Source: Pseudolabrys sp. FHR47
GTDB lineage: Bacteria; Pseudomonadota; Alphaproteobacteria; Rhizobiales; Xanthobacteraceae
NCBI RefSeq assembly: GCF_005153485.1
Contig: NZ_CP039740.1
Coordinates: 2,855,001-2,919,000, forward strand
Length of the DNA stretch: 64,000 nucleotides
Direction of reading: 5' to 3'
The notes beneath the pieces were generated by a model, which was not told the DNA's origin, made no database searches, and saw only the letters and a program-made list of their open reading frames with translations. Positions 1 through 8,156 of this stretch are shown in pieces. The position numbers and the translations under genes are program-made. Within the stretch, counting starts at the first letter, position 1. Each line of letters opens with the position of its first letter.

Positions 1-725
1 CACGATGCAGCATTCGCCGTGCCGGACTCGTAACGGTCGTGGTGACGCACCCATGCCATCGTGAACGGCAGGTTCTGCTCGTCGCGACCCTTCGGCGTCA
101 GGTCGAGCATGCGATAGGTACCCATCATCACTTCGACGCCGCGGCCATAGGTCGAATAAGTGTGGAAGAGGTTGCCGTTCTCGTCCTTGATGAACACGCT
201 GACGCCGGGCAATTCGTCGCGGACAAAGGGCGAGGTGCCGTAATTGTACACCGGCGAACCCTTGGCAACCTCGTCCGGCGTGAAGCTGACGCGGAAGTCG
301 TAGTTAAAGCTCGTACCGCCCGACGACAGCCACTTGAACTTCCAGCCCATGCGCCGCTTGAAGCGCACGATCGCGTCGTAAGGCGCGCGCGAGATGGCGA
401 CGAACGTGACGTCGCGTTGCGCGAGGTGCGGGATCATGCCGTCGCTATGGTCGGCCATGTAGGAGCAGCTCTTGCAGCCCTCCTCCCAGCCCGGCGCCAG
501 CATGAAATGCTGCACCATGAGCTGGCGACGGCCGGCGAACAGATCGGAGAGTGTCTCATGGCCGTCCGGCCCTTCGAACACATAGTCCTTCTCGACCTTG
601 ACCCAAGGCAGTTGGCGGCGCAATTGCGCGACCTGGTCGCTGTGCCGCATCAGTTCCTTCTCTTCATCGAGCAACGCCATGCGCTGCTTCAGCCAGTCTT
701 CGCGCGATACAATATGTTCACTCAT
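1..725 (-). CDS. DUF899 family (thioredoxin-like) protein, C-terminus cut by window edge
   Basis: The reading frame starts at an ATG at 725 behind a GGAGAAG ribosome site and stays open to the first base of the window, so about 241 residues are present and the end is missing. The translation has the typical DUF899 core: a GWEEGCKSCSY segment with two cysteines, then a MADHSDG stretch and FVAISRAPYD, followed by an HTYSTYGRG motif near the visible end. The family has a thioredoxin-like fold; its substrate is not established. It is the third gene of a compact operon after the ArsR regulator and the SRPBCC protein, 32 bases behind the latter, so it is probably under the same ArsR operator. The family call is firm; the biochemical role is open. 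Confidence 0.85.
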   Translation of the reverse strand, partial: MSEHIVSREDWLKQRMALLDEEKELMRHSDQVAQLRRQLPWVKVEKDYVFEGPDGHETLSDLFAGRRQLMVQHFMLAPGWEEGCKSCSYMADHSDGMIPHLAQRDVTFVAISRAPYDAIVRFKRRMGWKFKWLSSGGTSFNYDFRVSFTPDEVAKGSPVYNYGTSPFVRDELPGVSVFIKDENGNLFHTYSTYGRGVEVMMGTYRMLDLTPKGRDEQNLPFTMAWVRHHDRYESGTANAAS

Positions 726-757
726 GACTCTTCTCCAGTCTCGCTTGCGGTCTCAGG

Positions 758-1291
758 TCACTTCGGTAGACGCTTGGCGTATTCAGCTTTGAGCTTGACC
801 CAGCTATCCCAGAACGGCTCGGCTTTCAGGCCGCGCATCTTCGCCACCAGAATATCGAGATGGGCGTGCCAGCCGGGGCCTACCATGAACATGATGCCGG
901 GATCCGGCATACGGCGATGAACGAGCGTCAGCAGCACTTCGTCCCCTTGCGGCGTGAGGGTAAATGTCACCTCGCCATGCTTGCCGAATGTGTAAGACAG
1001 AATGTGCGGCGGATCGTATTCGAGAAGTTCGCAGACCGCGCTGTGCTGGTCGCCGAATCCATCGGGCCGCTTACCCGGCGGATCGGTGAGTTCGTCGTTG
1101 CGCCAGGTGAGTTCGAATTCGGTGCCGGCCTTCGTCGCCATGTCGCCTGACGCCAGCCACTGCCGGCGCAGATCGCTTCTTGTCAGGTAATCCCAGACCC
1201 GCTCGATCGGCCCAGGCAATACGCGCTCGATTTTCAGCGTCGCCGGCTCGATCACTTCGCCATAGCTGCCAGGAAGCATGATGTCGGTCAT
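758..1291 (-). CDS. SRPBCC (AHSA1-like) domain protein
   Basis: This 177-residue protein is a single SRPBCC/AHSA1-type ligand-binding domain, recognisable from the IERVLPGPIERVWDYLT start of the fold, the WLASGDM strand and the C-terminal long helix with GPGWHAHLDILVAKM. Such domains bind hydrophobic ligands and in many bacteria sit directly behind an ArsR repressor. The chosen ATG at 1291 overlaps the stop of the ArsR gene by four bases (ATGA), which argues for translational coupling. A longer frame exists upstream but only runs through the ArsR gene. The ligand is unknown. The pairing with ArsR and DUF899 suggests a self-regulated small-molecule response, which is inference. Confidence 0.88.
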   Translation of the reverse strand: MTDIMLPGSYGEVIEPATLKIERVLPGPIERVWDYLTRSDLRRQWLASGDMATKAGTEFELTWRNDELTDPPGKRPDGFGDQHSAVCELLEYDPPHILSYTFGKHGEVTFTLTPQGDEVLLTLVHRRMPDPGIMFMVGPGWHAHLDILVAKMRGLKAEPFWDSWVKLKAEYAKRLPK

Positions 1292-1677
1292 GGACGCGGT
1301 CCCTTCTTCTTGTCGGTACGTGGTTTGCCAGCGGCGACTGGCTTGCGCGCGTCGTCCGCACGCAACAGGTTTTCGAGAATGTCGAGACGGCTGAGCCAGA
1401 AGCGCTCGTAATGGCCGAGCCATTCATGAGCGCTCGCCAACGGGCCGGGTTCGAGACGGCACATGTGCGTTCGTCCCTTCACTTCGCGGCGGATAAGCCC
1501 CGCGCCTTCCAGCACCTTGATGTGTTTGGAGGCCGCGGCGAGCGAGATCGAAAACGGTTCGGCCAGTTGGCCGACCGAGCGCTCGCCGGCGGCGAGGTCA
1601 CGCAACATCTGCCGGCGCGTAGCGTCGCCGAGGGCGTGAAAAACGGTGTCGAGCTGAGGCGCCAATAATTCAACCAT
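1288..1677 (-). CDS. ArsR-family winged-helix repressor
   Basis: The 129-residue product is an ArsR-type winged helix: LDTVFHALGDATRRQML opens the domain, a GQLAEPFSISLAAASKHIKVLEGAGL helix-turn-helix spans about residues 36–61, and REVKGRTHMCRLEPGPL forms the wing. The metal-binding ELCVCDL motif of classical arsenic sensors is absent, so it is more like the SRPBCC-linked ArsR group. The ATG at 1677 lies inside a palindrome that is repeated upstream and 8 bases after a good -10 box, so the message may be leaderless; no ribosome site precedes it. It leads the operon with the SRPBCC and DUF899 genes. Confidence 0.9.
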   Translation of the reverse strand: MVELLAPQLDTVFHALGDATRRQMLRDLAAGERSVGQLAEPFSISLAAASKHIKVLEGAGLIRREVKGRTHMCRLEPGPLASAHEWLGHYERFWLSRLDILENLLRADDARKPVAAGKPRTDKKKGPRP

Positions 1678-1724
1678 ACGGTTGAATATAGACCGACCGA
1701 AGGATTAGTCAACCGGTTGGTTGA
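1668..1724 (-). promoter_or_regulatory. Double ArsR operator and promoter of the ArsR operon
   Basis: Two copies of the palindrome TCAACC-N4-GGTTGA lie at 1670–1685 and 1709–1724, starting 39 bases apart. On the minus strand a -35 box TTGACT (1712–1707) and a -10 box TATATT (1690–1685) are 16 bases apart. The distal operator overlaps the -35 box and the proximal one overlaps the -10 box and the start codon. The A of the ATG falls 8 bases after the -10 box. This is the layout expected for autorepression of a leaderless transcript. Confidence 0.65.
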
Positions 1725-1861
1725 ATATTTTCGGCGAATACCCAAACTCTGAACCGACGGCCTGGCGGCGCCGCGGTCGCTCAAGAACGAGAATGCCCGC
1801 CCGGAGACCTCCGTGGCCTATTTCGCCGTCGGCACTACCGGCACGTCGTCGTAGCGCGACG

Positions 1862-2593
1862 TCAGATTGGCGCCGCCAGCTTGGCCCAGACTTCGCCGGC
1901 ATCGTCCGCGAAATCGAAGGCGTTGAACTCGGCCGGGTCGACCATGCCGGCGCGCGCCAACTCGTCAAAGTTCACGATGGATTTCCAGAACGCGCGATCG
2001 ACCATGATCGTCGTCACCGGCGGCGCCTTGCGCGTGACGCGCAGGTTCAGGATTTCGAACAGTTCGTCCAGCGTGCCGAAGCCACCGGGAAACACCACCA
2101 GCGCATTGGCGCGCATGGCAAGATGCATCTTGCGGATCGAGAAGTAGTGAAACTGGAACGTCAGGTCCGCCGTCGTGTAGGGATTGGGCTTCTGTTCGAA
2201 TGGCAGCTCGATGTTGAAACCGATCGACGGCGCACCGGCGTCGTGCGCGCCGCGGTTCGCCGCTTCCATGATGCCCGGGCCGCCGCCGGTCGCGATCACA
2301 TTGTCATGGATCTGGCCGCGCGGCCGCAACGCCCCGCCCTGCTCCGACGCGATCCGGCCGAAGGCACGCGCCTGCTGATACCAGAACGGATGACGTCCCG
2401 GCCCGTTCTCGCGGACGCGCGCCGAACCGAACACTACAATGGTCGACCGGATGCGCCAGCGGCACAGTGCCTCCTCCACCGTATTGAACTCGGTTTGCAG
2501 CCGCTCGCCGCGACTGCCGTTGCCCGGTCCAAACTCACCGCAGAGCGGCTCCTCCGGGTCGGTTATCGGGGTGCGTTTCCGTTCGTCCGTCAC
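1862..2593 (-). CDS. LOG family (TIGR00730-type) Rossmann protein
   Basis: The 243-residue protein carries the LOG nucleotide motifs: GSAR at about 56–59, GGGPGIMEAANRG at 103–115 and PGGFGTLDE at 169–177, with the conserved SIRKM arginine/lysine between them. LOG enzymes cleave nucleoside 5'-monophosphates, including cytokinin nucleotides, at the N-glycosidic bond to give base plus ribose 5-phosphate. The start chosen is GTG at 2593, one base after the stop of the upstream hydrolase gene; the frame extends further but only through that gene. The substrate cannot be read from the sequence. The residues before the fold (1–45) are variable and proline/glycine-rich. Confidence 0.85.
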   Translation of the reverse strand: MTDERKRTPITDPEEPLCGEFGPGNGSRGERLQTEFNTVEEALCRWRIRSTIVVFGSARVRENGPGRHPFWYQQARAFGRIASEQGGALRPRGQIHDNVIATGGGPGIMEAANRGAHDAGAPSIGFNIELPFEQKPNPYTTADLTFQFHYFSIRKMHLAMRANALVVFPGGFGTLDELFEILNLRVTRKAPPVTTIMVDRAFWKSIVNFDELARAGMVDPAEFNAFDFADDAGEVWAKLAAPI

Positions 2594-2594
2594 G

Positions 2595-3800
2595 TCAGAG
2601 CCCGTCGAACCACGTTTTCCACTGCGGCACGGCCGTCGCATAAGTCCCACGATGCGAGGTCGCGCCGGTCGAGACCGCTTGCACCTGATTATTACCATTG
2701 CCGATGGCATGCTGATACGTCGCCGCGAGCTGGCCGAGGCCGGTCGAAATCGCCTCGTCCGTCTCGCCATAGTAATTGCGCGTCGGCGACTTGACGATCC
2801 AGCGATAGGCGGTCGTTTGCGCCACGAGCTTGCCGTAGGCCGACTCAGCGAAGAACTGCGGATTGAAGTAATCCGCCTTCAAAAGTTTACGCAGGTCGGT
2901 CGGCACGTCGGCCGGGTTGAACGGCTCGCGCAAATAGGCCTTGCGCGCGACATCGTAATAAGCGTCTGCGATCAACGACCGCGCCAGCCCCGGCACGCCG
3001 TAATAATTTTCGAACGAGAACGACGACAGGATGAAGAGTGAATTCACCCAGTCGGCATCGATCTTGCGCGGAAAATTCAGAAAGCCGTTGAGCGCGACGA
3101 AGATATCGACCGGCGCGCTGGCGGTGACGGCGGCATCGACCTTGACGCCAGCGGCCTCGAGCTTTTCGAGGAACGTCATGGTGACGAAACCGCCCTGCGA
3201 CCAGCCGGCGATAAACAGCTTCGGGCTCTCCAGCTTCATATGCGCAAGAACGGCGCGGCTCGCCATCAGCATGTCATAGGTCGCCTGTTGATGGCTGGCC
3301 CTGACCATGTAGCCTTCCGGCTCCTTGGAAGAGCCCATGCCGAAATAGTCGGCGCCGATGACGATGTAGCCCTGCCCGGCGAACTGCGCGAGCATCAGCT
3401 GCGTTTCCGGCGACTGGTCCGGAAAGGACGGCACCTGCGTCTTCTCGTAGACCGTGCCGTGCTGATAGGACACCAGCGGGAACGACGTGCCGGCAATGTC
3501 GGGAATGGCGATGAGGCCCGTCGCGACGATCGGCTTGTTGCCGCGCTCCGGCACCACCGAGTTATAGGTTACGCGGTACAGCTTCACCGCGTTCTTGGCT
3601 GCGCTGTATTTGACGGTGACGCCGAAGAACTTTGGCGTGTCGTCGGTCAGCACCTTGTTGAGCTTGTCGGTATCCCAGCGGCCGATCTGTTCATAGGTCA
3701 CGCCGGACGATATCTGCACGGCACCGCTGCTCTGGGCGGCGGCCGGTGCGGTAAAGGCGACAGTGGTCAGAATGACGGCAGCCAGCGCACGAACGAACAT
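2595..3800 (-). CDS. Secreted lipase-like alpha/beta hydrolase
   Basis: The 401-residue product begins with a signal peptide ending in an AFTAPAAAQ cleavage region, so it is exported. The nucleophile elbow GWSQGG (serine at about residue 201) and the upstream YQHGTVY oxyanion segment fit secretory-lipase-like alpha/beta hydrolases. Two ATGs are available, at 3806 and 3800. The sequence GGGAGA abuts the first and lies six bases before the second, so the second is preferred. The LOG-family gene follows after one base, implying co-transcription. The substrate is not known; an esterase or lipase acting on extracellular esters is likely. Confidence 0.82.
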   Translation of the reverse strand: MFVRALAAVILTTVAFTAPAAAQSSGAVQISSGVTYEQIGRWDTDKLNKVLTDDTPKFFGVTVKYSAAKNAVKLYRVTYNSVVPERGNKPIVATGLIAIPDIAGTSFPLVSYQHGTVYEKTQVPSFPDQSPETQLMLAQFAGQGYIVIGADYFGMGSSKEPEGYMVRASHQQATYDMLMASRAVLAHMKLESPKLFIAGWSQGGFVTMTFLEKLEAAGVKVDAAVTASAPVDIFVALNGFLNFPRKIDADWVNSLFILSSFSFENYYGVPGLARSLIADAYYDVARKAYLREPFNPADVPTDLRKLLKADYFNPQFFAESAYGKLVAQTTAYRWIVKSPTRNYYGETDEAISTGLGQLAATYQHAIGNGNNQVQAVSTGATSHRGTYATAVPQWKTWFDGL

Positions 3801-3881
3801 TCGCATTCTCCCAAATAGCTGGATCGAGATTGCCCGGCCCGGCTTAACGTTCGCTGAATAGGGCCGCGCCGCTCGCCCGGG

Positions 3882-4562
3882 TTACCCGACGCTGAGCGCC
3901 AGAATGCGGCTGATCTCGCGCTGCGGCCGCCCGGTTTCGCTGGTCCAGGCGTTGAAAGCCTCCTGCACCGCGCGCATAGAGGCCTTTGAGGTCGGCGTAT
4001 TGTCGATGACGCCCTCGCGGATCAGGGCCTTGGTCACGTCGCCCGAGAGAATGAAAGCATCCCAACCGTTGAAGCGCAGGAAATACATCACAGAATTGCC
4101 GCCCAGCCTCGAAGCGTACTTCTTCAGATAGTCCATCAATCCGACCTGGTCGGACGTCGGCCAGCTTTTGAGAAAGGCCGCGAACGAGCGGTGCTCCTCG
4201 GCGATGTCGCGCACGAAGCGGGCATTGGCGATCGTCGCCTTGATCTTCGGTCCGTTGCGGACGATGCCGGTATCTTTCATCAGCCGCGCGATGTCCTTCG
4301 CGCCATAGACCGCAACTTTCTTCGGATCGAACTTATCGAAGGCGCGCTCAAAACCCGGCCATTTCTGTTCCACCACGTCCCAGGAAAAGCCGGCCGAAAA
4401 GATGGCCTTTGCCATGCCGGCAAGAAAGCGGTCGTCTTTCTGGTCGAGGCTGCGATACTCGCGACGTTGCTCCGCGAGCTTTGCCTTTACGCCGGCGGCG
4501 CCGTGATGCTTCTCGGCGAGAGCGACGATGGTGGAGAATTTGCGCAAGGTCACGACAGGCAT
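3882..4562 (-). CDS. DNA-3-methyladenine glycosylase I-like protein (Tag family)
   Basis: The 226-residue protein matches the Tag (3-methyladenine DNA glycosylase I) fold: FLAGMAKAIFSAGFSWDVVEQKWPGFERAF corresponds to the Tag segment around its base pocket, followed by the FDPKKVAVYGAKDIARLM helix and an ALIREGVIDNTPTSK region. It lacks the N-terminal Cys/His zinc ligands of Escherichia coli Tag, so it belongs to the divergent Tag-like group and its lesion range is uncertain. The gene begins six bases after the stop of the VOC gene and probably shares its message. A base-excision role in alkylation repair is inferred from the family. Confidence 0.8.
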   Translation of the reverse strand: MPVVTLRKFSTIVALAEKHHGAAGVKAKLAEQRREYRSLDQKDDRFLAGMAKAIFSAGFSWDVVEQKWPGFERAFDKFDPKKVAVYGAKDIARLMKDTGIVRNGPKIKATIANARFVRDIAEEHRSFAAFLKSWPTSDQVGLMDYLKKYASRLGGNSVMYFLRFNGWDAFILSGDVTKALIREGVIDNTPTSKASMRAVQEAFNAWTSETGRPQREISRILALSVG

Positions 4563-4568
4563 TCTCCG

Positions 4569-4991
4569 TCAGGACACCGCGAATTTAACATGACCGTTTT
4601 CATCGATCGGCCACGCCGGATTCCAGGCGATTTCCCAGGCATGCGCATCCGGATCGGCGACATAGCCGCGAAAACCGCCATGCGGGGGCTCGTCGGGCGC
4701 ACGCAGCAGATTGCCGCCGGCCGCCGTCAGGCGCCCGATCAGGGGGACCACCTGATCCCTGTCGCGCACATTGTGCGCCAACGCGAAGGCGCCGGGCCGC
4801 ATCAGGTCAGTGCGCATCATGTCGCTCGCGAGTGCCGCCGTGCGCCAGGTCGACAGGACGAAACCGTTCATCTGATAAAAGATCACTTCGTCGGTCTCGA
4901 AGGCAGGCGTCCAGCCAAAACCTTCCGTGTAAAAACGCCGTGAGCGCGGCAATTCGGCAATTCCCAGGGTAATGACGGCAATTTGCTGCAT
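4569..4991 (-). CDS. VOC family (glyoxalase-like) protein
   Basis: The 140-residue protein is a VOC-fold domain: QQIAVITLGIAELPRSRRFY opens the first beta-alpha-beta-beta-beta unit and GYVADPDAHAWEIAWNP closes the second. VOC proteins bind a metal and act as glyoxalases, dioxygenases or resistance proteins; no substrate can be assigned. The ATG at 4991 is set by an AAGGAG site eight bases upstream; an in-frame start at 5063 would add 24 residues but has no such site. The next gene downstream encodes a Tag-like glycosylase, and a TetR regulator is divergent, so all three may answer the same signal. Confidence 0.88.
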   Translation of the reverse strand: MQQIAVITLGIAELPRSRRFYTEGFGWTPAFETDEVIFYQMNGFVLSTWRTAALASDMMRTDLMRPGAFALAHNVRDRDQVVPLIGRLTAAGGNLLRAPDEPPHGGFRGYVADPDAHAWEIAWNPAWPIDENGHVKFAVS

Positions 4992-5109
4992 GAACGCATC
5001 TCCTTCTGCTGCTTTGGCTGCAGATGGCGGCGCCAGTCGCGCCGCATTGACTGATTCGTACAACCTTAACTGGCGGCTTGCGAGGAAGTTTCCCCAGGAA
5101 GCTTTGCAC

Positions 5110-5145
5110 TTGACCGATTTGGACAGTTGACCTAATTATTTGGAC
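5110..5145. promoter_or_regulatory. Repeated motif between VOC and TetR genes (putative TetR operator)
   Basis: In the intergenic region between the divergent VOC and TetR genes the pattern TTGACC…TTGGAC occurs twice, at 5110–5124 (three bases between the words) and 5127–5145 (seven bases between). The two copies lie side by side just ahead of the TetR gene. Repeated elements in such a position are typical of autoregulated TetR operators, but this one is not a clean palindrome. Confidence 0.35.
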
Positions 5146-5193
5146 GATCATCCTATCCGGCAACGGCATCGCGCCGCCCTGAAGAAAGAGCCG

Positions 5194-5793
5194 ATGAGCA
5201 GCACCACCCGCGAGCAAATCATCACGACCGCCGACCGGCTGTTCTATGAGAACGGCTATGAGCACACCTCGTTCGCCGACATCGCGGCCGCCGTGAACAT
5301 CTCGCGCGGCAATTTCTACTACCACTTCAGGACCAAGGACGAGATCCTCACCGCCGTCATCGACGCGCGCCTCGCCAACACCCGCGGGATGCTGGAGGAC
5401 TGGGAGCGTGAAACCGCCGATCCGGCCGAACGGATACGCCGCTTCATGCATATGATGATCGCCAATCGCACCGCCATCAAACGTTACGGCTGCCCCGTCG
5501 GCACGCTGGCCGCCGAAATGGCCAAGCTGGACCATGCCGCGCGCGGCGATGCCAACAGGCTGTTCACCCTCTTCCGCACTTGGCTCGCCGCGCAGTTCAA
5601 AACGCTGGGGTGTGGCACACAATCCGATGCGCTCGCCATGCACCTCCTCGCGCGCAGCCAGGGCGTTGCCACACTGGCCAGCGCCCTCCGCGATGAGCGC
5701 TTCATTCGCCATGAAGTAGCGCTGATGGAGGACTGGCTCGCCGCGGTCGCCGGCGGCAAGGCTCGCAAGCGCGGCAAACGTCAAACCCACTGA
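5194..5793 (+). CDS. TetR/AcrR family transcriptional regulator
   Basis: The 199-residue protein has an N-terminal TetR helix-turn-helix at about 7–53: REQIITTADRLFYENGYEHTSFADIAAAVNISRGNFYYHF. The remainder is an all-helical ligand domain with the CPVGTLAAEMAKLD segment typical of the TetR C-terminal group found in many proteobacteria. The ATG at 5194 is preferred over a TTG at 5140, because the latter lies in the repeated upstream element. It diverges from the VOC/Tag-like pair and is followed 23 bases on by a YciI gene, so it likely represses itself and its neighbours. The inducer is unknown. Confidence 0.9.
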   Translation: MSSTTREQIITTADRLFYENGYEHTSFADIAAAVNISRGNFYYHFRTKDEILTAVIDARLANTRGMLEDWERETADPAERIRRFMHMMIANRTAIKRYGCPVGTLAAEMAKLDHAARGDANRLFTLFRTWLAAQFKTLGCGTQSDALAMHLLARSQGVATLASALRDERFIRHEVALMEDWLAAVAGGKARKRGKRQTH

Positions 5794-5816
5794 TTGCGTC
5801 ATCGAGGAGATTCTAA

Positions 5817-6104
5817 ATGTTCATCGTGTTGCTCAAGTTTTCGGACAACAAGGCGAAGGCCGGCCAGTTCATGGAGGGCCACAAGGCGTGGCTGAAGCGC
5901 GGTTTCGACGACGGCATTTTCCTGATGGCCGGCAGCCTCAAGCCGCAGCTCGGCGGCGGCATCATGGCGCACAACATTTCGCGCGACGCCTTGCAGGCCT
6001 TCGTCGGCGACGATCCTTTCGTCGCCCATGACATTGTCGCCCCTGAGATCATCGAATTCGAGCCATCGCAACAACGGCCGGAGCTTCAGGGCTTGTTCGG
6101 TTGA
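5817..6104 (+). CDS. YciI family protein
   Basis: The 95-residue protein is a YciI-like ferredoxin-fold domain. The MFIVLLKFSDNKAKAGQFMEGHKAWLKRGFDDGIFLMAGSL start contains the family histidine (GHKAWL) near the pocket, and the DPFVAHDIVAPEIIEF tail follows. A GAGGAG ribosome site sits seven bases ahead of the ATG. It lies 23 bases after the TetR gene on the same strand and is probably co-transcribed with it. YciI-like proteins may be small dehydratases or dehydrochlorinases, but this one has no assigned reaction. Confidence 0.88.
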   Translation: MFIVLLKFSDNKAKAGQFMEGHKAWLKRGFDDGIFLMAGSLKPQLGGGIMAHNISRDALQAFVGDDPFVAHDIVAPEIIEFEPSQQRPELQGLFG

Positions 6105-6161
6105 ACCGAGCCCACATATTCACTCGACCGCCGCTATCGGCTTGATGACAGGACATTGGAA

Positions 6162-7040
6162 ATGACCGAGACGACCGCCTACACCCCGCCCAAAGTATGG
6201 ACCTGGAACAAGCCCTCCGGCGGCCAGTTCGCCAACATCAACCGTCCTGTTTCCGGGCCGACCCACGAAAAAGAACTGCCGGTCGGCAAGCATCCGCTGC
6301 AACTTTATTCCCTGGCGACACCCAATGGCCAGAAAGTCACGATCATGCTCGAGGAGTTGCTCGCGCTGGGTCACAAAGGCGCGGAATACGACGCCTGGCT
6401 GATCAAGATCGGCGACGGTGAGCAGTTCGGCTCCGGCTTCGTCGCCGTCAATCCGAACTCGAAGATCCCCGCCTTGATGGACCGCAGCGGGGCGAAGCCG
6501 ATCCGCGTGTTCGAATCCGGCGCCATCCTCACTTATCTTGCCGAGAAGTTCGGCGCCCTCCTGCCCGCCGATCCGGCGGCACGCGCCGAATGCTTCTCAT
6601 GGCTGTTCTGGCAAATGGGCAGTGCGCCTTATCTCGGCGGCGGCTTCGGCCACTTCTATGCCTATGCGCCGACCAAGATCGAATATGCGATCGATCGATT
6701 CTCGATGGAGACGAAACGCCAACTTGATGTGCTCGACAAGCGCCTCGCCGACAACGAATACATCGCCGGCCCCGACTACACCATCGCCGACATCGCGATC
6801 TTCCCGTGGTACGGCGGCCTGGTGAAAGGCTGGCTGTACGGCGACTCGGCGACCTTCCTCAGCGCCCACGAGTATAAGCACGTCAACCGCTGGGCCGATC
6901 AGTTACTCGCCCGCCCCGCCGTCAAGCGTGGCCGCATCGTCAATCGCGTCTCGGGCGATCCGAAGAGCCAGCTGCACGAGCGCCACGACGCCAGCGACTT
7001 CGAGACGAAGACGCAGGATAAGTTGGCACCGGCGGGCTAG
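6162..7040 (+). CDS. yghU: Glutathione S-transferase family disulfide-bond oxidoreductase, YghU type
   Basis: The 292-residue protein has the long N-terminus of YghU-type GSTs (PPKVWTWNKPSGGQFANINRPVSGPTHEKELPVGKHPLQLYSLATPNGQKV), the thioredoxin-like domain with NPNSKIPAL and FESGAILTYLAEKF, and a helical C-terminal domain containing YTIADIAIFPWYGGL. YghU binds two glutathiones and has disulfide reductase activity. The start is ATG at 6162; a TTG two codons upstream is also open. It stands alone, convergent with the AraC gene. A 60-base stretch resembling its YTIADIAIFPWYGG region recurs at 8571–8631. Confidence 0.9.
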   Translation: MTETTAYTPPKVWTWNKPSGGQFANINRPVSGPTHEKELPVGKHPLQLYSLATPNGQKVTIMLEELLALGHKGAEYDAWLIKIGDGEQFGSGFVAVNPNSKIPALMDRSGAKPIRVFESGAILTYLAEKFGALLPADPAARAECFSWLFWQMGSAPYLGGGFGHFYAYAPTKIEYAIDRFSMETKRQLDVLDKRLADNEYIAGPDYTIADIAIFPWYGGLVKGWLYGDSATFLSAHEYKHVNRWADQLLARPAVKRGRIVNRVSGDPKSQLHERHDASDFETKTQDKLAPAG

Positions 7041-7056
7041 CGGCGCCTGAGCTTCG

Positions 7057-8028
7057 TCATCGAGTTGCGGGTGCCGTGGATTGCCGCTCGCGCCACCGCG
7101 CCGGCGGCAATCCAAACTCGCGCTTGAACGCCCGGCTGAATGCCTCTTCGGATTCATAGCCGACCAGATGCGCCAGCTGGGCAACGGTCTTCTGCGTCTC
7201 CCGCAGATGAAGCTTCGCGGTTTCGAGCCGCCACAATGTAAGGTACCGGATCGGCGGAACACCGACCAGCGCCGAGAACCGATCCATAAAGGCGCTGCGC
7301 GACAGGCCGACCTCGCGTGCGAGCGCTTCGGCCGACCAGTACGCCCCGATGTCCCGATGAATCAGCGCCAGCGCCCGCCCGACATGCGCATCTTTCATCC
7401 CTTTCAGCCAGCCAGCATTGCCGTCGGCCTGTGTCGTCGCATATTGGCGGACGGCCTCGACCAGAAGCGTTTCCGAAAGACGCGACATCACGCTTGACGA
7501 GGCCAGCCTACCCTCCGCGAGTTCGCTAGCGGCAAAACGGACCGATGCCTCGATCCAGTCGCGCGACATGCCCTTACGTAAATCCAGCGTCAACGCCCGC
7601 GGCAGGGCCGCGATCACCGGATTGTAACTGCCCTCGCTGGCGAGAAATCCGCAAACGATCTGGGTCTCCTCGCCGCCTCCGCCATGGCGGAGGTGGGCAA
7701 GGCCGCCGTCCGGGGACATCTGAACAAGCTCCCCGGCAGGCACCGGCTTCAACCCGGGTGCGCTGGACATGATGTGCATATCGTTGTGCGGCAGGAGAAC
7801 GATCTCGCCGGCGCGAACCTCGACGGAAGGCGCGCCTTCGATGGAGAGCAGCAACCGGCCATCGATGACGACGTGATAGCCGATCACCTGACCCGGCTTT
7901 GTCAGAAACCGGGTGCAATCGTCGGCGGAAATCCGCGCAGTGACGGACCATGGCGCCGTGAACCGGGCGTCGAGAAAGACGCCTCCGGTCAGGCGAACCG
8001 AGCCCAGCACGTCCGAAAGCGGGTCCAT
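7057..8028 (-). CDS. AraC family regulator with N-terminal cupin domain
   Basis: The 323-residue protein begins MDPLSDVLGSVRLTGG, a common start of cupin_6/AraC regulators, carries a cupin-type effector domain to about residue 190 (GAPSVEVRAGEIVLLPHNDMHIM), and ends with a double helix-turn-helix AraC domain (YWSAEALAREVGLSRSAFMDRFSALVG and VAQLAHLVGYESEEAFSRAFKREFG). The ATG at 8028 is chosen because the domain starts there; the frame is open 37 codons further. It is divergent from a DsrE-family gene, and a direct repeat lies between them, so the two are probably linked in regulation. Confidence 0.9.
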   Translation of the reverse strand: MDPLSDVLGSVRLTGGVFLDARFTAPWSVTARISADDCTRFLTKPGQVIGYHVVIDGRLLLSIEGAPSVEVRAGEIVLLPHNDMHIMSSAPGLKPVPAGELVQMSPDGGLAHLRHGGGGEETQIVCGFLASEGSYNPVIAALPRALTLDLRKGMSRDWIEASVRFAASELAEGRLASSSVMSRLSETLLVEAVRQYATTQADGNAGWLKGMKDAHVGRALALIHRDIGAYWSAEALAREVGLSRSAFMDRFSALVGVPPIRYLTLWRLETAKLHLRETQKTVAQLAHLVGYESEEAFSRAFKREFGLPPARWRERQSTAPATR

Positions 8029-8049
8029 CTGCACGCCACTCGATAATTT

Positions 8050-8082
8050 GGACGGTCGGTCAGGCAACCCGGCCGGACGGTC
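8050..8082. promoter_or_regulatory. Direct repeat GGACGGTC between AraC and DsrE genes
   Basis: The octamer GGACGGTC occurs at 8050–8057 and 8075–8082, 25 bases apart, in the 128-base space between the divergent AraC and DsrE genes. AraC proteins bind direct repeats two to three helical turns apart, so this is a plausible operator. Confidence 0.35.
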
Positions 8083-8156
8083 ATTCGCACCTGACAGGGC
8101 ACAGCATACACGATCCGCGAAATTAAATCCTGGACACACACAAGCGGAGAACTGAA

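Noticed and set aside
39..920. A 293-residue plus-strand frame at the left edge.
   Set aside because: The minus strand here encodes a clear DUF899 protein and the end of the SRPBCC gene.
1745..1861. A short frame reading LKNENARPETSVAYFAVGTTGTSS before a stop, possible gene remnant.
   Set aside because: Only about 30 codons without a start and no recognised family; too weak to list as a pseudogene.
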